From contig NZ_JACJRU010000015.1 of the NCBI RefSeq assembly GCF_014697425.1, positions 1-64,000 of the forward strand: a stretch of 64,000 nt of DNA, in the 5' to 3' direction. Shown piece by piece: positions 34,395-40,217 of this stretch. The position numbers and the translations under genes are program-made. The DNA comes from Nostoc sp. FACHB-110 (GTDB taxonomy: Bacteria; Cyanobacteriota; Cyanobacteriia; Cyanobacteriales; Nostocaceae). The number at the start of each line of letters is the position of its first letter. Within the stretch, counting starts at the first letter, position 1. The notes beneath the pieces are model-generated. The model was not told where the DNA came from, did no database searches, and saw only the letters and a list, made by a program, of their open reading frames with translations.

Positions 34395-34769
34395 AAGTAT
34401 GTTCGGTTTTATCAGTAGATACTAAATCGTATATTTCTTGCTTCAGTTCTAGAACTGCTTTTTTAAAAACTTCCTTTTGTTCTCTACTCTGTGTTAGGCG
34501 AGTTTGTAAATGCCGTTCATGGTCATCAACATATTGGAGATGAGCGTTCTCGATAAATTCGAGACGCTCTAAGATTTTCCCAGGAGCATTTTCTCCTGGT
34601 TGTTTACTGGTTTGCCCAGGGAAATCTTGCCCTGGGCAATGTGGCGCAGCAAGTCCGATCTGGTCATGCCCATCGATTGAGCTATGACCTCCATACTTGA
34701 CCAGTCCTCTGGACTCATCCTTACGTTGACTGTCTTCGCGTCGTCTGCTAGTTTTTTGGGTCTTGCCAT
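34393..34769 (-). CDS. RHH-coiled-coil fusion by probable -1 frameshift
   Basis: A -1 slip at GGGAAAA (34575-34581) would change the last codons from GKS-stop to GKILERLEFIENAHLQ and continue for 60 residues to a stop at 34393. The product would be 125 residues: RHH domain plus an amphipathic, coiled-coil-like tail (LQTRLTQSREQKEVFKKAVL). The tail has no start codon of its own (no ATG, GTG or TTG between the RHH overlap and the coding tail). The only in-frame ATG, at 34782, would have to be read through 65 low-complexity residues antiphase to the RHH gene. Frameshifting explains both frames more simply. A recent frameshift mutation is the alternative. Confidence 0.6.
34542..34581 (-). promoter_or_regulatory. 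Candidate -1 programmed frameshift signal
   Basis: Slippery heptamer G GGA AAA in the correct phase (34575-34581), a 5-nt spacer (tctta, which includes the start of the TAG stop) and then a stem-loop: gagcg and ctcga pair with tcgag and cgctc around attta, 10 bp with a small internal loop (34542-34569). This matches the X XXY YYZ plus spacer plus hairpin arrangement of known -1 sites. Confidence 0.65.
34569..34769 (-). CDS. RHH regulator, short (zero-frame) product
   Basis: 66 residues starting MARPKKLADDAKTVNVRMSP. The ribbon strand KTVNVRMS and the two helices (EDWSSMEVIAQSMG, TRSDLLRHIAQGK) give a clear ribbon-helix-helix. Such proteins repress promoters with inverted repeats. A fitting operator lies 60-120 bp upstream, at 34829-34890. 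The gene ends in TAG three codons after entering GGGAAAA, a -1 slippery heptamer. Confidence 0.85.
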   Translation of the reverse strand: MARPKKLADDAKTVNVRMSPEDWSSMEVIAQSMGMTRSDLLRHIAQGKISLGKPVNNQEKMLLGKS

Positions 34770-34828
34770 TCTTGTAAGTCACTTAACGATAGCCCCATTT
34801 TATCTTTGCAAAACTTTTTTTGTATATA

Positions 34829-34890
34829 CAAAACCATTGACAGGTTTTGTCTTTGCATTATACTAGCATTAGTTTAGCAAAGACAAAACC
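34829..34890 (+). promoter_or_regulatory. Promoter with embedded operator for the right arm
   Basis: TTGACA (34837-34842) and TATACT (34859-34864) are separated by 16 nt, a near-consensus sigma-70 promoter reading right. ggttttgtctttgc fills the spacer (34843-34856) and its exact complement gcaaagacaaaacc lies at 34877-34890. caaaacc at 34829-34835 adds a third half-site. A repressor bound here would block the promoter. The RHH protein is the likely ligand. Confidence 0.8.
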
Positions 34891-34911
34891 TTGCACAACG
34901 CATTTGCTCCC

Positions 34912-34973
34912 CAACACCTAGACCTCGTGTTGCATCTACCGGAGCGCATAACCCACGCCTAGACCTTGCGTGG
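34912..34973 (+). promoter_or_regulatory. Two leader hairpins sharing one loop
   Basis: caacac-CTAGACCTC-gtgttg (34912-34932) and ccacgc-CTAGACCTT-gcgtgg (34953-34973) have different stems but the same eight loop bases. They lie in the 5' leader of the right-arm operon, if the promoter at 34837 is used. Loop conservation with changed stems points to binding of a protein or RNA to the loop. Confidence 0.65.
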
Positions 34974-34988
34974 AAACAACCTGACTCA

Positions 34989-35024
34989 AAAACTTACGCC
35001 AAAACTTACACCAAAACTTACAAT
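34989..35024. repeat. Three 12-bp direct repeats (iteron-like)
   Basis: aaaacttacgcc (34989-35000), aaaacttacacc (35001-35012) and aaaacttacaat (35013-35024) are head-to-tail. Such iterons bind replication initiators at plasmid origins, and a possible replication gene is about 0.8 kb away. They could equally be regulator sites. Confidence 0.6.
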
Positions 35025-35097
35025 TCCAAAACCAGACAGAGCTAGCGGCCTGTAGCATTGAGCGATTCAAAGACCCGCTATGGAATTTTGGCATTAA

Positions 35098-35126
35098 AAA
35101 TGCTGGCGGGAGTAGTGCCAGCATTT
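35098..35126 (+). promoter_or_regulatory. Leader hairpin before the first right-arm gene
   Basis: aaatgctggc and gccagcattt form a 10-bp stem with a 9-nt loop. It ends 30 nt before the ATG at 35156. No long T-run, so it is probably a leader structure and not a terminator. Confidence 0.6.
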
Positions 35127-35155
35127 ACGTTGTATTGAACTTATGAGGATTGTAC

Positions 35156-35467
35156 ATGAATCAGCCCATTAGTTATTGGACAAGTTACACACCAGGCGAT
35201 AATTCTTACCTGGAAAAGTTGCAAGAGCAGTACGGGTCTAGGTTTGAGCGCATGAATAAGCACGAGAAACTGTACTTAATTTGTGCTGTTGCATCTCATC
35301 TGTGTTGCACTGCATCGGCATACGGTGGCGTTAACAATGAGATTTTCACAGTTGCAACTAACGCTTGTTGCCAGCTACCAGTTAGTGACCAAGAAGGATT
35401 GCTAGAAGCCTTGATACACCATATTCGCTGGAGTCCGGCTTATGTCCCAACTGTACACAACTCCTGA
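35156..35467 (+). CDS. Right-arm gene 1, unknown (103 aa)
   Basis: I start it at the ATG at 35156 because GAGGA lies 6 nt upstream. A TTG at 35150 would overlap that site. Starts MNQPISYWTSYTPGDNSYLE. Helical, with a Cys pair (LCCTASAYGG) and no recognised domain. It overlaps the next gene by 26 bp. First gene of the right-arm operon. Confidence 0.65.
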   Translation: MNQPISYWTSYTPGDNSYLEKLQEQYGSRFERMNKHEKLYLICAVASHLCCTASAYGGVNNEIFTVATNACCQLPVSDQEGLLEALIHHIRWSPAYVPTVHNS

Positions 35468-35918
35468 AGCTGCCGAAATCACGGGCATCAAAGAAAGCAC
35501 TATTCGCAGTTGGTTACGCCGACACCCTGAAGTGTTTCAAATTGATGTTCATGTTGTGGTGGATGAACACGGCCAAAAATTGTGGACAGAAGCCGGGATT
35601 GAAATGTTGCGATCGCGCCGAACTGCACCAAAAAATGCAACGGGCAATGATGCAGAATCCGATGCAGATGATGATGCAGTTGATTTTCTCGAATCGCTGT
35701 TAGAGACAGATGCACAAGCACTTGCGCTGGAATATTGGCGACAATTACCCGGTCGAGTGTTGCGGCGAATCAAGCTGATGAGGGAACAGCCGACACCAGA
35801 GGAGCGCGTTATCGTTGCAAATTCGGTACGCGCTGCACTCAACGCCGGAACAAATCATCTACTGCTACCCGTTTATCAGCCGATGTTGTTGGGGCGCAAT
35901 GACGATGAAACAGAGTAA
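35442..35918 (+). CDS. MerR/excisionase-like HTH protein (158 aa)
   Basis: Starts MSQLYTTPEAAEITGIKEST. YTTPEAAEITGIKESTIRSW is the compact helix-turn-helix of MerR and excisionase proteins. A short wing (VVVDEHGQKLWTEAGIEMLR) follows, then an acidic linker (DAESDADDDAVD) and a helical C-terminus. It could be the element's transcription factor or its recombination directionality factor. It overlaps genes on both sides. Confidence 0.75.
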   Translation: MSQLYTTPEAAEITGIKESTIRSWLRRHPEVFQIDVHVVVDEHGQKLWTEAGIEMLRSRRTAPKNATGNDAESDADDDAVDFLESLLETDAQALALEYWRQLPGRVLRRIKLMREQPTPEERVIVANSVRAALNAGTNHLLLPVYQPMLLGRNDDETE

Positions 35919-36156
35919 GCAACAGCCGGCGGGTAAAGTTGTACCGTTCACGGGTGAATTTTACCCAGAAGTAGACACCACACCACCCGCAACAGGCAGC
36001 GCAGCACCTTACATGATGTTTGTTGCAGCTGCATTAATTGGCGGTTTGAGCCTCGGAGCGATCGCAACTTACCAAAGTGTTGATCAGGTGAAGTTACGCG
36101 AAATGCAGGCCCAAAGCCAGCAACTAGAAAAAGTCAAAGACCAAGTTTGTAGATAG
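35899..36156 (+). CDS. Single-span membrane protein (85 aa)
   Basis: Starts MTMKQSKQQPAGKVVPFTGE at the ATG at 35899, which overlaps the upstream gene. An ATG at 35905 is also possible. One transmembrane segment (APYMMFVAAALIGGLSLGAI) is followed by a short coiled coil (LREMQAQSQQLEKVKDQV). Function unknown. It belongs to a run of small membrane proteins in the right arm. Confidence 0.65.
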   Translation: MTMKQSKQQPAGKVVPFTGEFYPEVDTTPPATGSAAPYMMFVAAALIGGLSLGAIATYQSVDQVKLREMQAQSQQLEKVKDQVCR

Positions 36157-36167
36157 GAGTAAACAAC

Positions 36168-36677
36168 ATGGGAGTCTTGGCACGAATTACCAAAGTTGGA
36201 AAATCGAACAATACCAACCAATCATCACTATCAACCGGGGGCCATGCCATAGATAAAAATCGGGTGCTATCCCCAACAGATCCAACAGTCATCAACCCAT
36301 TGAACGCGGGAAGCTGGGAAACAGTGAGAACAGCACCCGTCAATCATACACCACGCTACTTCAACAAAGCTGAGGCTGATGCACTCAAACAAGTTGCAAC
36401 CGAAAAAACTCAGGGGGCGAGACAGACAAAACGAGCTTATAAATCACTCAAGAAAATTGAGGCAGCTGACGCAGCAGTTCACAAACAGCACCGCAACTAT
36501 ATAAGAGGTGTAGCTGATTCGGAATTGACCAAAAAACGGGCTGACGCTGCAACGGCTCGACATCTTCACGCCTTGCGTCCTGAATATGCGCGGTTGGGTA
36601 ACGGACTTGACCGGGCTGAGAACAATGCCCAAAAACGCATTGATGAACTGATAGCCAAAGTTAAGGCAGTCAAGTAA
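36168..36677 (+). CDS. Basic helical protein (169 aa)
   Basis: Starts MGVLARITKVGKSNNTNQSS, with TAGGAGT 9 nt before the ATG. The first 65 residues are polar and flexible. The rest is strongly helical and basic with many Ala, Lys and Arg (KRAYKSLKKIEAADAAVHKQ). Possibly nucleic-acid binding or structural. Its stop overlaps the start of the next gene (TAATG). Confidence 0.6.
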   Translation: MGVLARITKVGKSNNTNQSSLSTGGHAIDKNRVLSPTDPTVINPLNAGSWETVRTAPVNHTPRYFNKAEADALKQVATEKTQGARQTKRAYKSLKKIEAADAAVHKQHRNYIRGVADSELTKKRADAATARHLHALRPEYARLGNGLDRAENNAQKRIDELIAKVKAVK

Positions 36678-36949
36678 TGGCCAAAGCGATACACCTGGGG
36701 GCTTGGTTCCTAACAGGTTGTATCGCTTCTAGCTTTGTGGCTTGGCTAGGGGCGATACACCCGGCTTTGTTCCGTGTGATGTGGGTTGTCTACATTGTTA
36801 GTACATCAGCACTAGCACTTGGCTTGCTAACTGACGATGCAGCCCGGCAATTCCTCAAACTTTCCGAACCCGATTACTACGCCTTGCTAATTGCGATCGC
36901 GTTTTCTATTCTGCTTGGTGGGGTGATGACATGGCTGATAGGTGGTTAA
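36677..36949 (+). CDS. Small multi-span membrane protein (90 aa)
   Basis: Starts MAKAIHLGAWFLTGCIASSF. Three hydrophobic segments (about 8-25, 32-50, 68-88) separated by short polar loops. It shares overlapping ends with both neighbours, so it is co-translated with them. No family recognised. Confidence 0.6.
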   Translation: MAKAIHLGAWFLTGCIASSFVAWLGAIHPALFRVMWVVYIVSTSALALGLLTDDAARQFLKLSEPDYYALLIAIAFSILLGGVMTWLIGG

Positions 36950-37461
36950 AGGTGAACTGCTTGCTGGCTGGGACATTTGCTTTTTGGCTATCGGCACTTT
37001 CTCCACTCCCCAAAATTGCCAAAGGTATCTGCTACAGTTTCGCCCTTGTTGCATCAGTGCAACTTGTTCAAGAGTCTAGACGGTTAATGGTTCAGGATGT
37101 CCGGCGTATTGCGCTGGGCGTTATGAATCAAGAACTTGAGGATGTAGAAATTGCACTGCACACCAGCCAACAAGAACAAGCACTCTATGAAATTTATGGG
37201 ACTTACCCGCCTGAAGTCAAAGACGAGTTAGTTAAAAGCCTAGACCACTTATACAGAGAGGAAAGCGCAGAACGTGAAGATGAAACTTCAGCTTCAACTT
37301 CACAGAAAAAATCATTGTATTTAGCTGTGAAGTCACTGCTTGAAGCCAGGGGTGAAACTTACGTCATAGAAAATGTGTTGCGACTTGGCGGCGGGCAATG
37401 GGCAAAGGGCAAGCAACGACTAGCTGAAATTCTAGAGGAGGGTGAAGCTAACGGATGGTAA
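36931..37461 (+). CDS. Membrane protein with cytoplasmic domain (176 aa)
   Basis: Starts MADRWLKVNCLLAGTFAFWL. Two N-terminal spans (about 9-22, 30-45) precede a soluble region with an acidic Ser-rich linker and a helical C-terminal domain (YLAVKSLLEARGETYVIENV, then LRLGGGQWAKGKQRL). The C-terminal part has a helix-turn-helix-like feel (GETYVIENVLRLGGGQW). Function unknown. Confidence 0.6.
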   Translation: MADRWLKVNCLLAGTFAFWLSALSPLPKIAKGICYSFALVASVQLVQESRRLMVQDVRRIALGVMNQELEDVEIALHTSQQEQALYEIYGTYPPEVKDELVKSLDHLYREESAEREDETSASTSQKKSLYLAVKSLLEARGETYVIENVLRLGGGQWAKGKQRLAEILEEGEANGW

Positions 37462-37464
37462 AAA

Positions 37465-37490
37465 GCGATCGCTTGGTGTGGTGCGATCGC
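37465..37490. repeat. Paired HIP1 octamers
   Basis: GCGATCGC at 37465-37472 and 37483-37490, 10 nt apart, start 3 nt past a stop codon in the 73-bp gap between two right-arm genes. They can form an 8-bp hairpin. Confidence 0.6.
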
Positions 37491-37534
37491 CCAATGACGA
37501 ATCAATAACAAAGTAAAAAATATCACATAATTTT

Positions 37535-37984
37535 ATGGGAGCGATTGACCGAGGGAAGGAAATTATAAAAGATGCAATTCGAGTGACTGAACGCGGTTTA
37601 GTCGCTCGAATTCCCGTGGCTGATCAGGCGAATTTAGCTGTATTCGAGAAAGCCTCAAGAGCCGCAGATGTTCAGCGAATGCTTACCCAAAAAGGTGTTC
37701 GGGTTGAATTTTATATCCCCGATCCAGTTGAGCAATGCAAAAAACAGATGATGGACATTATTAGAACTGCATCGGCTGAAGTTCAAGAGATTGTATTTCC
37801 TTATCTGGCTGAAGATTATGCAGATGCAGAAATAGCTTTAGCAAGTCCAGAAATTCAGCAAGCATTACGCAATCGTCGCATTACTGCATCTCTGAGGCTG
37901 GAATCTCAACCGCAAATAGTTATTGCCAGCATCGACCAAGTGATCAGCAGTGAATTTAATAGATATTTTCGTGAACGGGAGTAG
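37535..37984 (+). CDS. Right-arm protein, unknown (149 aa)
   Basis: Starts MGAIDRGKEIIKDAIRVTER. Soluble, alpha/beta pattern, no motif recognised. It is followed 4 bp later by the start of the 164-aa gene, so the pair is probably translated together. It comes after the HIP1-pair gap, which may separate two parts of the operon. Confidence 0.55.
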   Translation: MGAIDRGKEIIKDAIRVTERGLVARIPVADQANLAVFEKASRAADVQRMLTQKGVRVEFYIPDPVEQCKKQMMDIIRTASAEVQEIVFPYLAEDYADAEIALASPEIQQALRNRRITASLRLESQPQIVIASIDQVISSEFNRYFRERE

Positions 37985-37988
37985 ATTT

Positions 37989-38483
37989 ATGACCGATAAT
38001 TCATCATTCAATGAAGAAGAATTTAACTGGTATAAAGCTGCTATAAGTCAGCTTAGTAACCTCAACAACATTCCTATCAACATTTCTGAACAAGCTGCTT
38101 TTTTTATCATTGCTCAACTTCAATTAGCCTTTAGACATCCAAATAATAATGGTGAAAGTAGAGACGTAGTAAGAGAATCAATTCAGCCAATAGTTGATTA
38201 CTTTACTGGTGATGTTAGAGAAATTATAGAAAGAGGTTTTCACCCAGAATTTGATGTAGACATCGCACCTGATCCAGCTTGGGATTATTACGAAATCTGG
38301 CAAGCATTACATAACATCAAAAACAAAATTGAGTCAGGAATAAAACTGATAGCTGCTGAGGAAATGGCCAATGATTCTACAGATAAAAAACTCAAAGGAA
38401 TTCTTGAGCCAGCCTTGGAACAACTAGAAGCAGTAATTGAGAACGATTTAACTACATATTTTGTTGAGGAGGGTGATTACTAG
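37989..38483 (+). CDS. Right-arm protein, unknown (164 aa)
   Basis: I place the start at the ATG at 37989 (MTDNSSFNEEEFNWYKAAIS), just past the upstream stop. A start at 37950 would overlap the neighbour by 35 bp. Acidic and helical, with no recognised domain. It is the last gene before the 296-nt structured gap that precedes the IS110-like recombinase. Confidence 0.55.
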   Translation: MTDNSSFNEEEFNWYKAAISQLSNLNNIPINISEQAAFFIIAQLQLAFRHPNNNGESRDVVRESIQPIVDYFTGDVREIIERGFHPEFDVDIAPDPAWDYYEIWQALHNIKNKIESGIKLIAAEEMANDSTDKKLKGILEPALEQLEAVIENDLTTYFVEEGDY

Positions 38484-38779
38484 CCTGATGAGCCGGGCTG
38501 ACTCACCCGGCGAAACGTGGCCCGCCGCCACGTCGCGGTATGAGTCCAAATCAACCGCACAGCACACCCAGCAGTAACTTAGGGCTTTTAGTCTGAAACA
38601 AGCTTATGGCTTTTTAGTCTTCGTAAGCTCGGTTACTGTCCTTGTGTCGTCTTCCCTCCCTGTGTCGCCAGCAGTTGCAGCTGCTGGCATTGCCTTGAGA
38701 GTGAAACAAGCTTTCTGGCTTACGGGTGATTCATAGGCATTGACCACGGGACAACAAACACCACCCAGGAGAAAACAAA
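38484..38779 (+). ncRNA. Structured gap before the IS110-like gene, candidate bridge-like RNA
   Basis: 296 nt with no open frame and higher GC than its surroundings. Four clean hairpins can be drawn: gccggg/cccggc (38492-38511), acgtggc/gccacgt (38515-38533), agctta/taagct (38601-38629) and gccagcag/ctgctggc (38667-38688). A 12-base direct repeat tgaaacaagctt occurs at 38594-38605 and 38702-38713. IS110 elements make a structured guide (bridge) RNA from the non-coding DNA before the recombinase gene. That this segment does so is inference from position and structure. AGGAG (38767-38771) precedes the recombinase start. Confidence 0.45.
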
Positions 38780-39976
38780 ATGATTAGAGTTTTAGGACTT
38801 GATGTTAGCAAGTCCTCAGTTTCGGCTTGCCTGTTGACGGTTAAGCCTGATGTGCCACGTCAATTTTATTATGATTGTCCGTTCTTTAAGTTCAGTGCCA
38901 ACAGCGCGGGAATCAAACAGCTTTTGGAACTAAACCCGGACATTGCGATTATGGAGCCAACAGGGACTAACTATAGTAAGCTTTGGGGTACTCACCTTGC
39001 ACGCGCAGGTGTTGAGGTGCGCTTAGTAGGTCACAGGGAGTTAAAAAACTACCGAGCGCATCATCTAGCCTTACCCGACAAAGACGACGATGCAGACGCG
39101 TTAGCCTTAGCTTGCTATTACTTTGACTATTGCAACGACCTTAAGCGATTTGTACAAATTCGTGATCATGAAATTGTCAGGATTCGAGAATTGGTGCTGA
39201 GACTTGCACACCTTAACCGCGTCCAAAGTCCCATCATTAATAGATTGCGTCAAGATTTGGCGTGGCAGTTCCCCGAAACTGCACACATTAAGTCAAGGCG
39301 GCGGCTTGATGGGGATGAAGTGCCTTTACTTTGGGGTTGGCTTGCACAAGAACGCAAAGCCAAACGCTATGAAAATCTTTATCAAACTACTGCTGGGCTT
39401 GGGATTACAAGCACAGTTCGCTTTCATGCCAAACGATTGTGTGACTTGCAACGCGAAGAAATCATCATTGAGAGAGAATTGGCTCAACTACTGACTGATG
39501 AAAGGTTTCAGCCTTATGTTGAAGTTTTCCACAGGTTCGGGTTTGGCGATCGCCTAAAAGCAGTTCTTATCTCTCAGATTTACCCGCTTTCAGGGTTCCT
39601 CGGTGAAGATGGTAAACCCGAAGTTCGCATCCGCCAGGGGCGAAACTCCAAAAAACCCACCAAACGACACTTATCACTGAGGCGATTTCAGAAGGCTTTA
39701 GGTGTGGCTCCCAGCCTAGAGGCATCCGGCGATAAGCGCAAAACCAAAGTTGTTGGCGGGTCTGACCTGTGCCGGCTGTCTCTGTGGCAGTGGGTTTACA
39801 CCCGACTCGAACCCAAGCGATCGCGCCTCAAAAATGACATTGGTGAATTTTTGGGTGAGAAACTGCTTGCAGAGAAAGAAGCAGGCCGCCCGGTCAGGTT
39901 GGTAAGAATGAAAATTGCCGCGATTGGTGCGCGGCTGTTGTTCCGTGAATTAGTTAAAGTGTTGAGTCATGAGTAA
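38780..39976 (+). CDS. Divergent IS110-like DEDD recombinase
   Basis: 398 residues. The N-terminal RuvC-like DEDD domain has D8 in GLDVSKSSV, E59 in IMEPTGTNY and the Asp cluster at 102-106 in LPDKDDDADALAL, in the positions expected for IS110 enzymes. A helical middle follows. The C-terminal half has the Tnp_20-like segment RRFQKALGVAPSLEASGDKR, with the candidate catalytic Ser at 316, and then LCRLSLWQW. IS110 recombinases work through a DEDD site and a Ser and are guided by a bridge RNA. Here the gene is the penultimate gene of the right-arm operon, so it may be the element's own recombinase and not a casual IS insertion. Its stop overlaps the next start. Confidence 0.82.
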   Translation: MIRVLGLDVSKSSVSACLLTVKPDVPRQFYYDCPFFKFSANSAGIKQLLELNPDIAIMEPTGTNYSKLWGTHLARAGVEVRLVGHRELKNYRAHHLALPDKDDDADALALACYYFDYCNDLKRFVQIRDHEIVRIRELVLRLAHLNRVQSPIINRLRQDLAWQFPETAHIKSRRRLDGDEVPLLWGWLAQERKAKRYENLYQTTAGLGITSTVRFHAKRLCDLQREEIIIERELAQLLTDERFQPYVEVFHRFGFGDRLKAVLISQIYPLSGFLGEDGKPEVRIRQGRNSKKPTKRHLSLRRFQKALGVAPSLEASGDKRKTKVVGGSDLCRLSLWQWVYTRLEPKRSRLKNDIGEFLGEKLLAEKEAGRPVRLVRMKIAAIGARLLFRELVKVLSHE

Positions 39977-40217
39977 CCAGTTACCACCCCAACTTAGACC
40001 ACTGCCCACAGACGTTACTTTTACTAAATATCGTGAGCCTGGTGACAGTGGTTGCTTGTGTTCTCGTTGCTTGCTACCTATTGGCAAGAAAGCACACCCT
40101 ATTGTGTTTATCGCCTCAAGTGGTCAATTTGTCTTGAGATATCACCCAGTCTGTCTAGGCTTTATGCCTTGCGATGATGATGACTGGGAAGAAGACTATC
40201 AAGATTTACCTTACTAG
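39969..40217 (+). CDS. Small zinc-ribbon-like protein (82 aa)
   Basis: Starts MSNQLPPQLRPLPTDVTFTK with ATGAGTAA overlapping the recombinase stop. CLCSRC and a later H...C (YHPVCLGFMPC) could form a zinc site. The end is very acidic (DDDDWEEDYQ). Translational coupling suggests a partner of the recombinase. It is the last gene of the element's right arm. Confidence 0.6.
   Translation: MSNQLPPQLRPLPTDVTFTKYREPGDSGCLCSRCLLPIGKKAHPIVFIASSGQFVLRYHPVCLGFMPCDDDDWEEDYQDLPY

Larger units (their letters stand above)
23636..40217. mobile_element. Phage-like accessory element with IS110-like recombinase
   Basis: A block of about 25 small, tightly packed and mostly unrecognised genes between sbcD and the catalase gene. 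The left arm is one minus-strand run with virion-like proteins (tail-fibre-like LamG protein, long coiled-coil protein, tandem paralogs). The centre has a tyrosine recombinase, a possible replication protein and an RHH regulator. The right arm is one plus-strand run ending with an IS110-like recombinase. Frequent ATGA-type overlaps match phage or plasmid organisation. I found no convincing attachment-site repeat at the two ends, so the limits are set by gene content. Terminase, portal, capsid and conjugation ATPase genes were looked for and not seen. Confidence 0.7.

Noticed and set aside
34393..34782. A continuous 129-residue frame from ATG 34782 as the true gene
   Set aside because: Its first 65 residues overlap the well-formed RHH domain in another frame and look low-complexity. 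Only the last 60 residues look like protein, which the -1 frameshift explains better. Kept as an alternative in the feature text.
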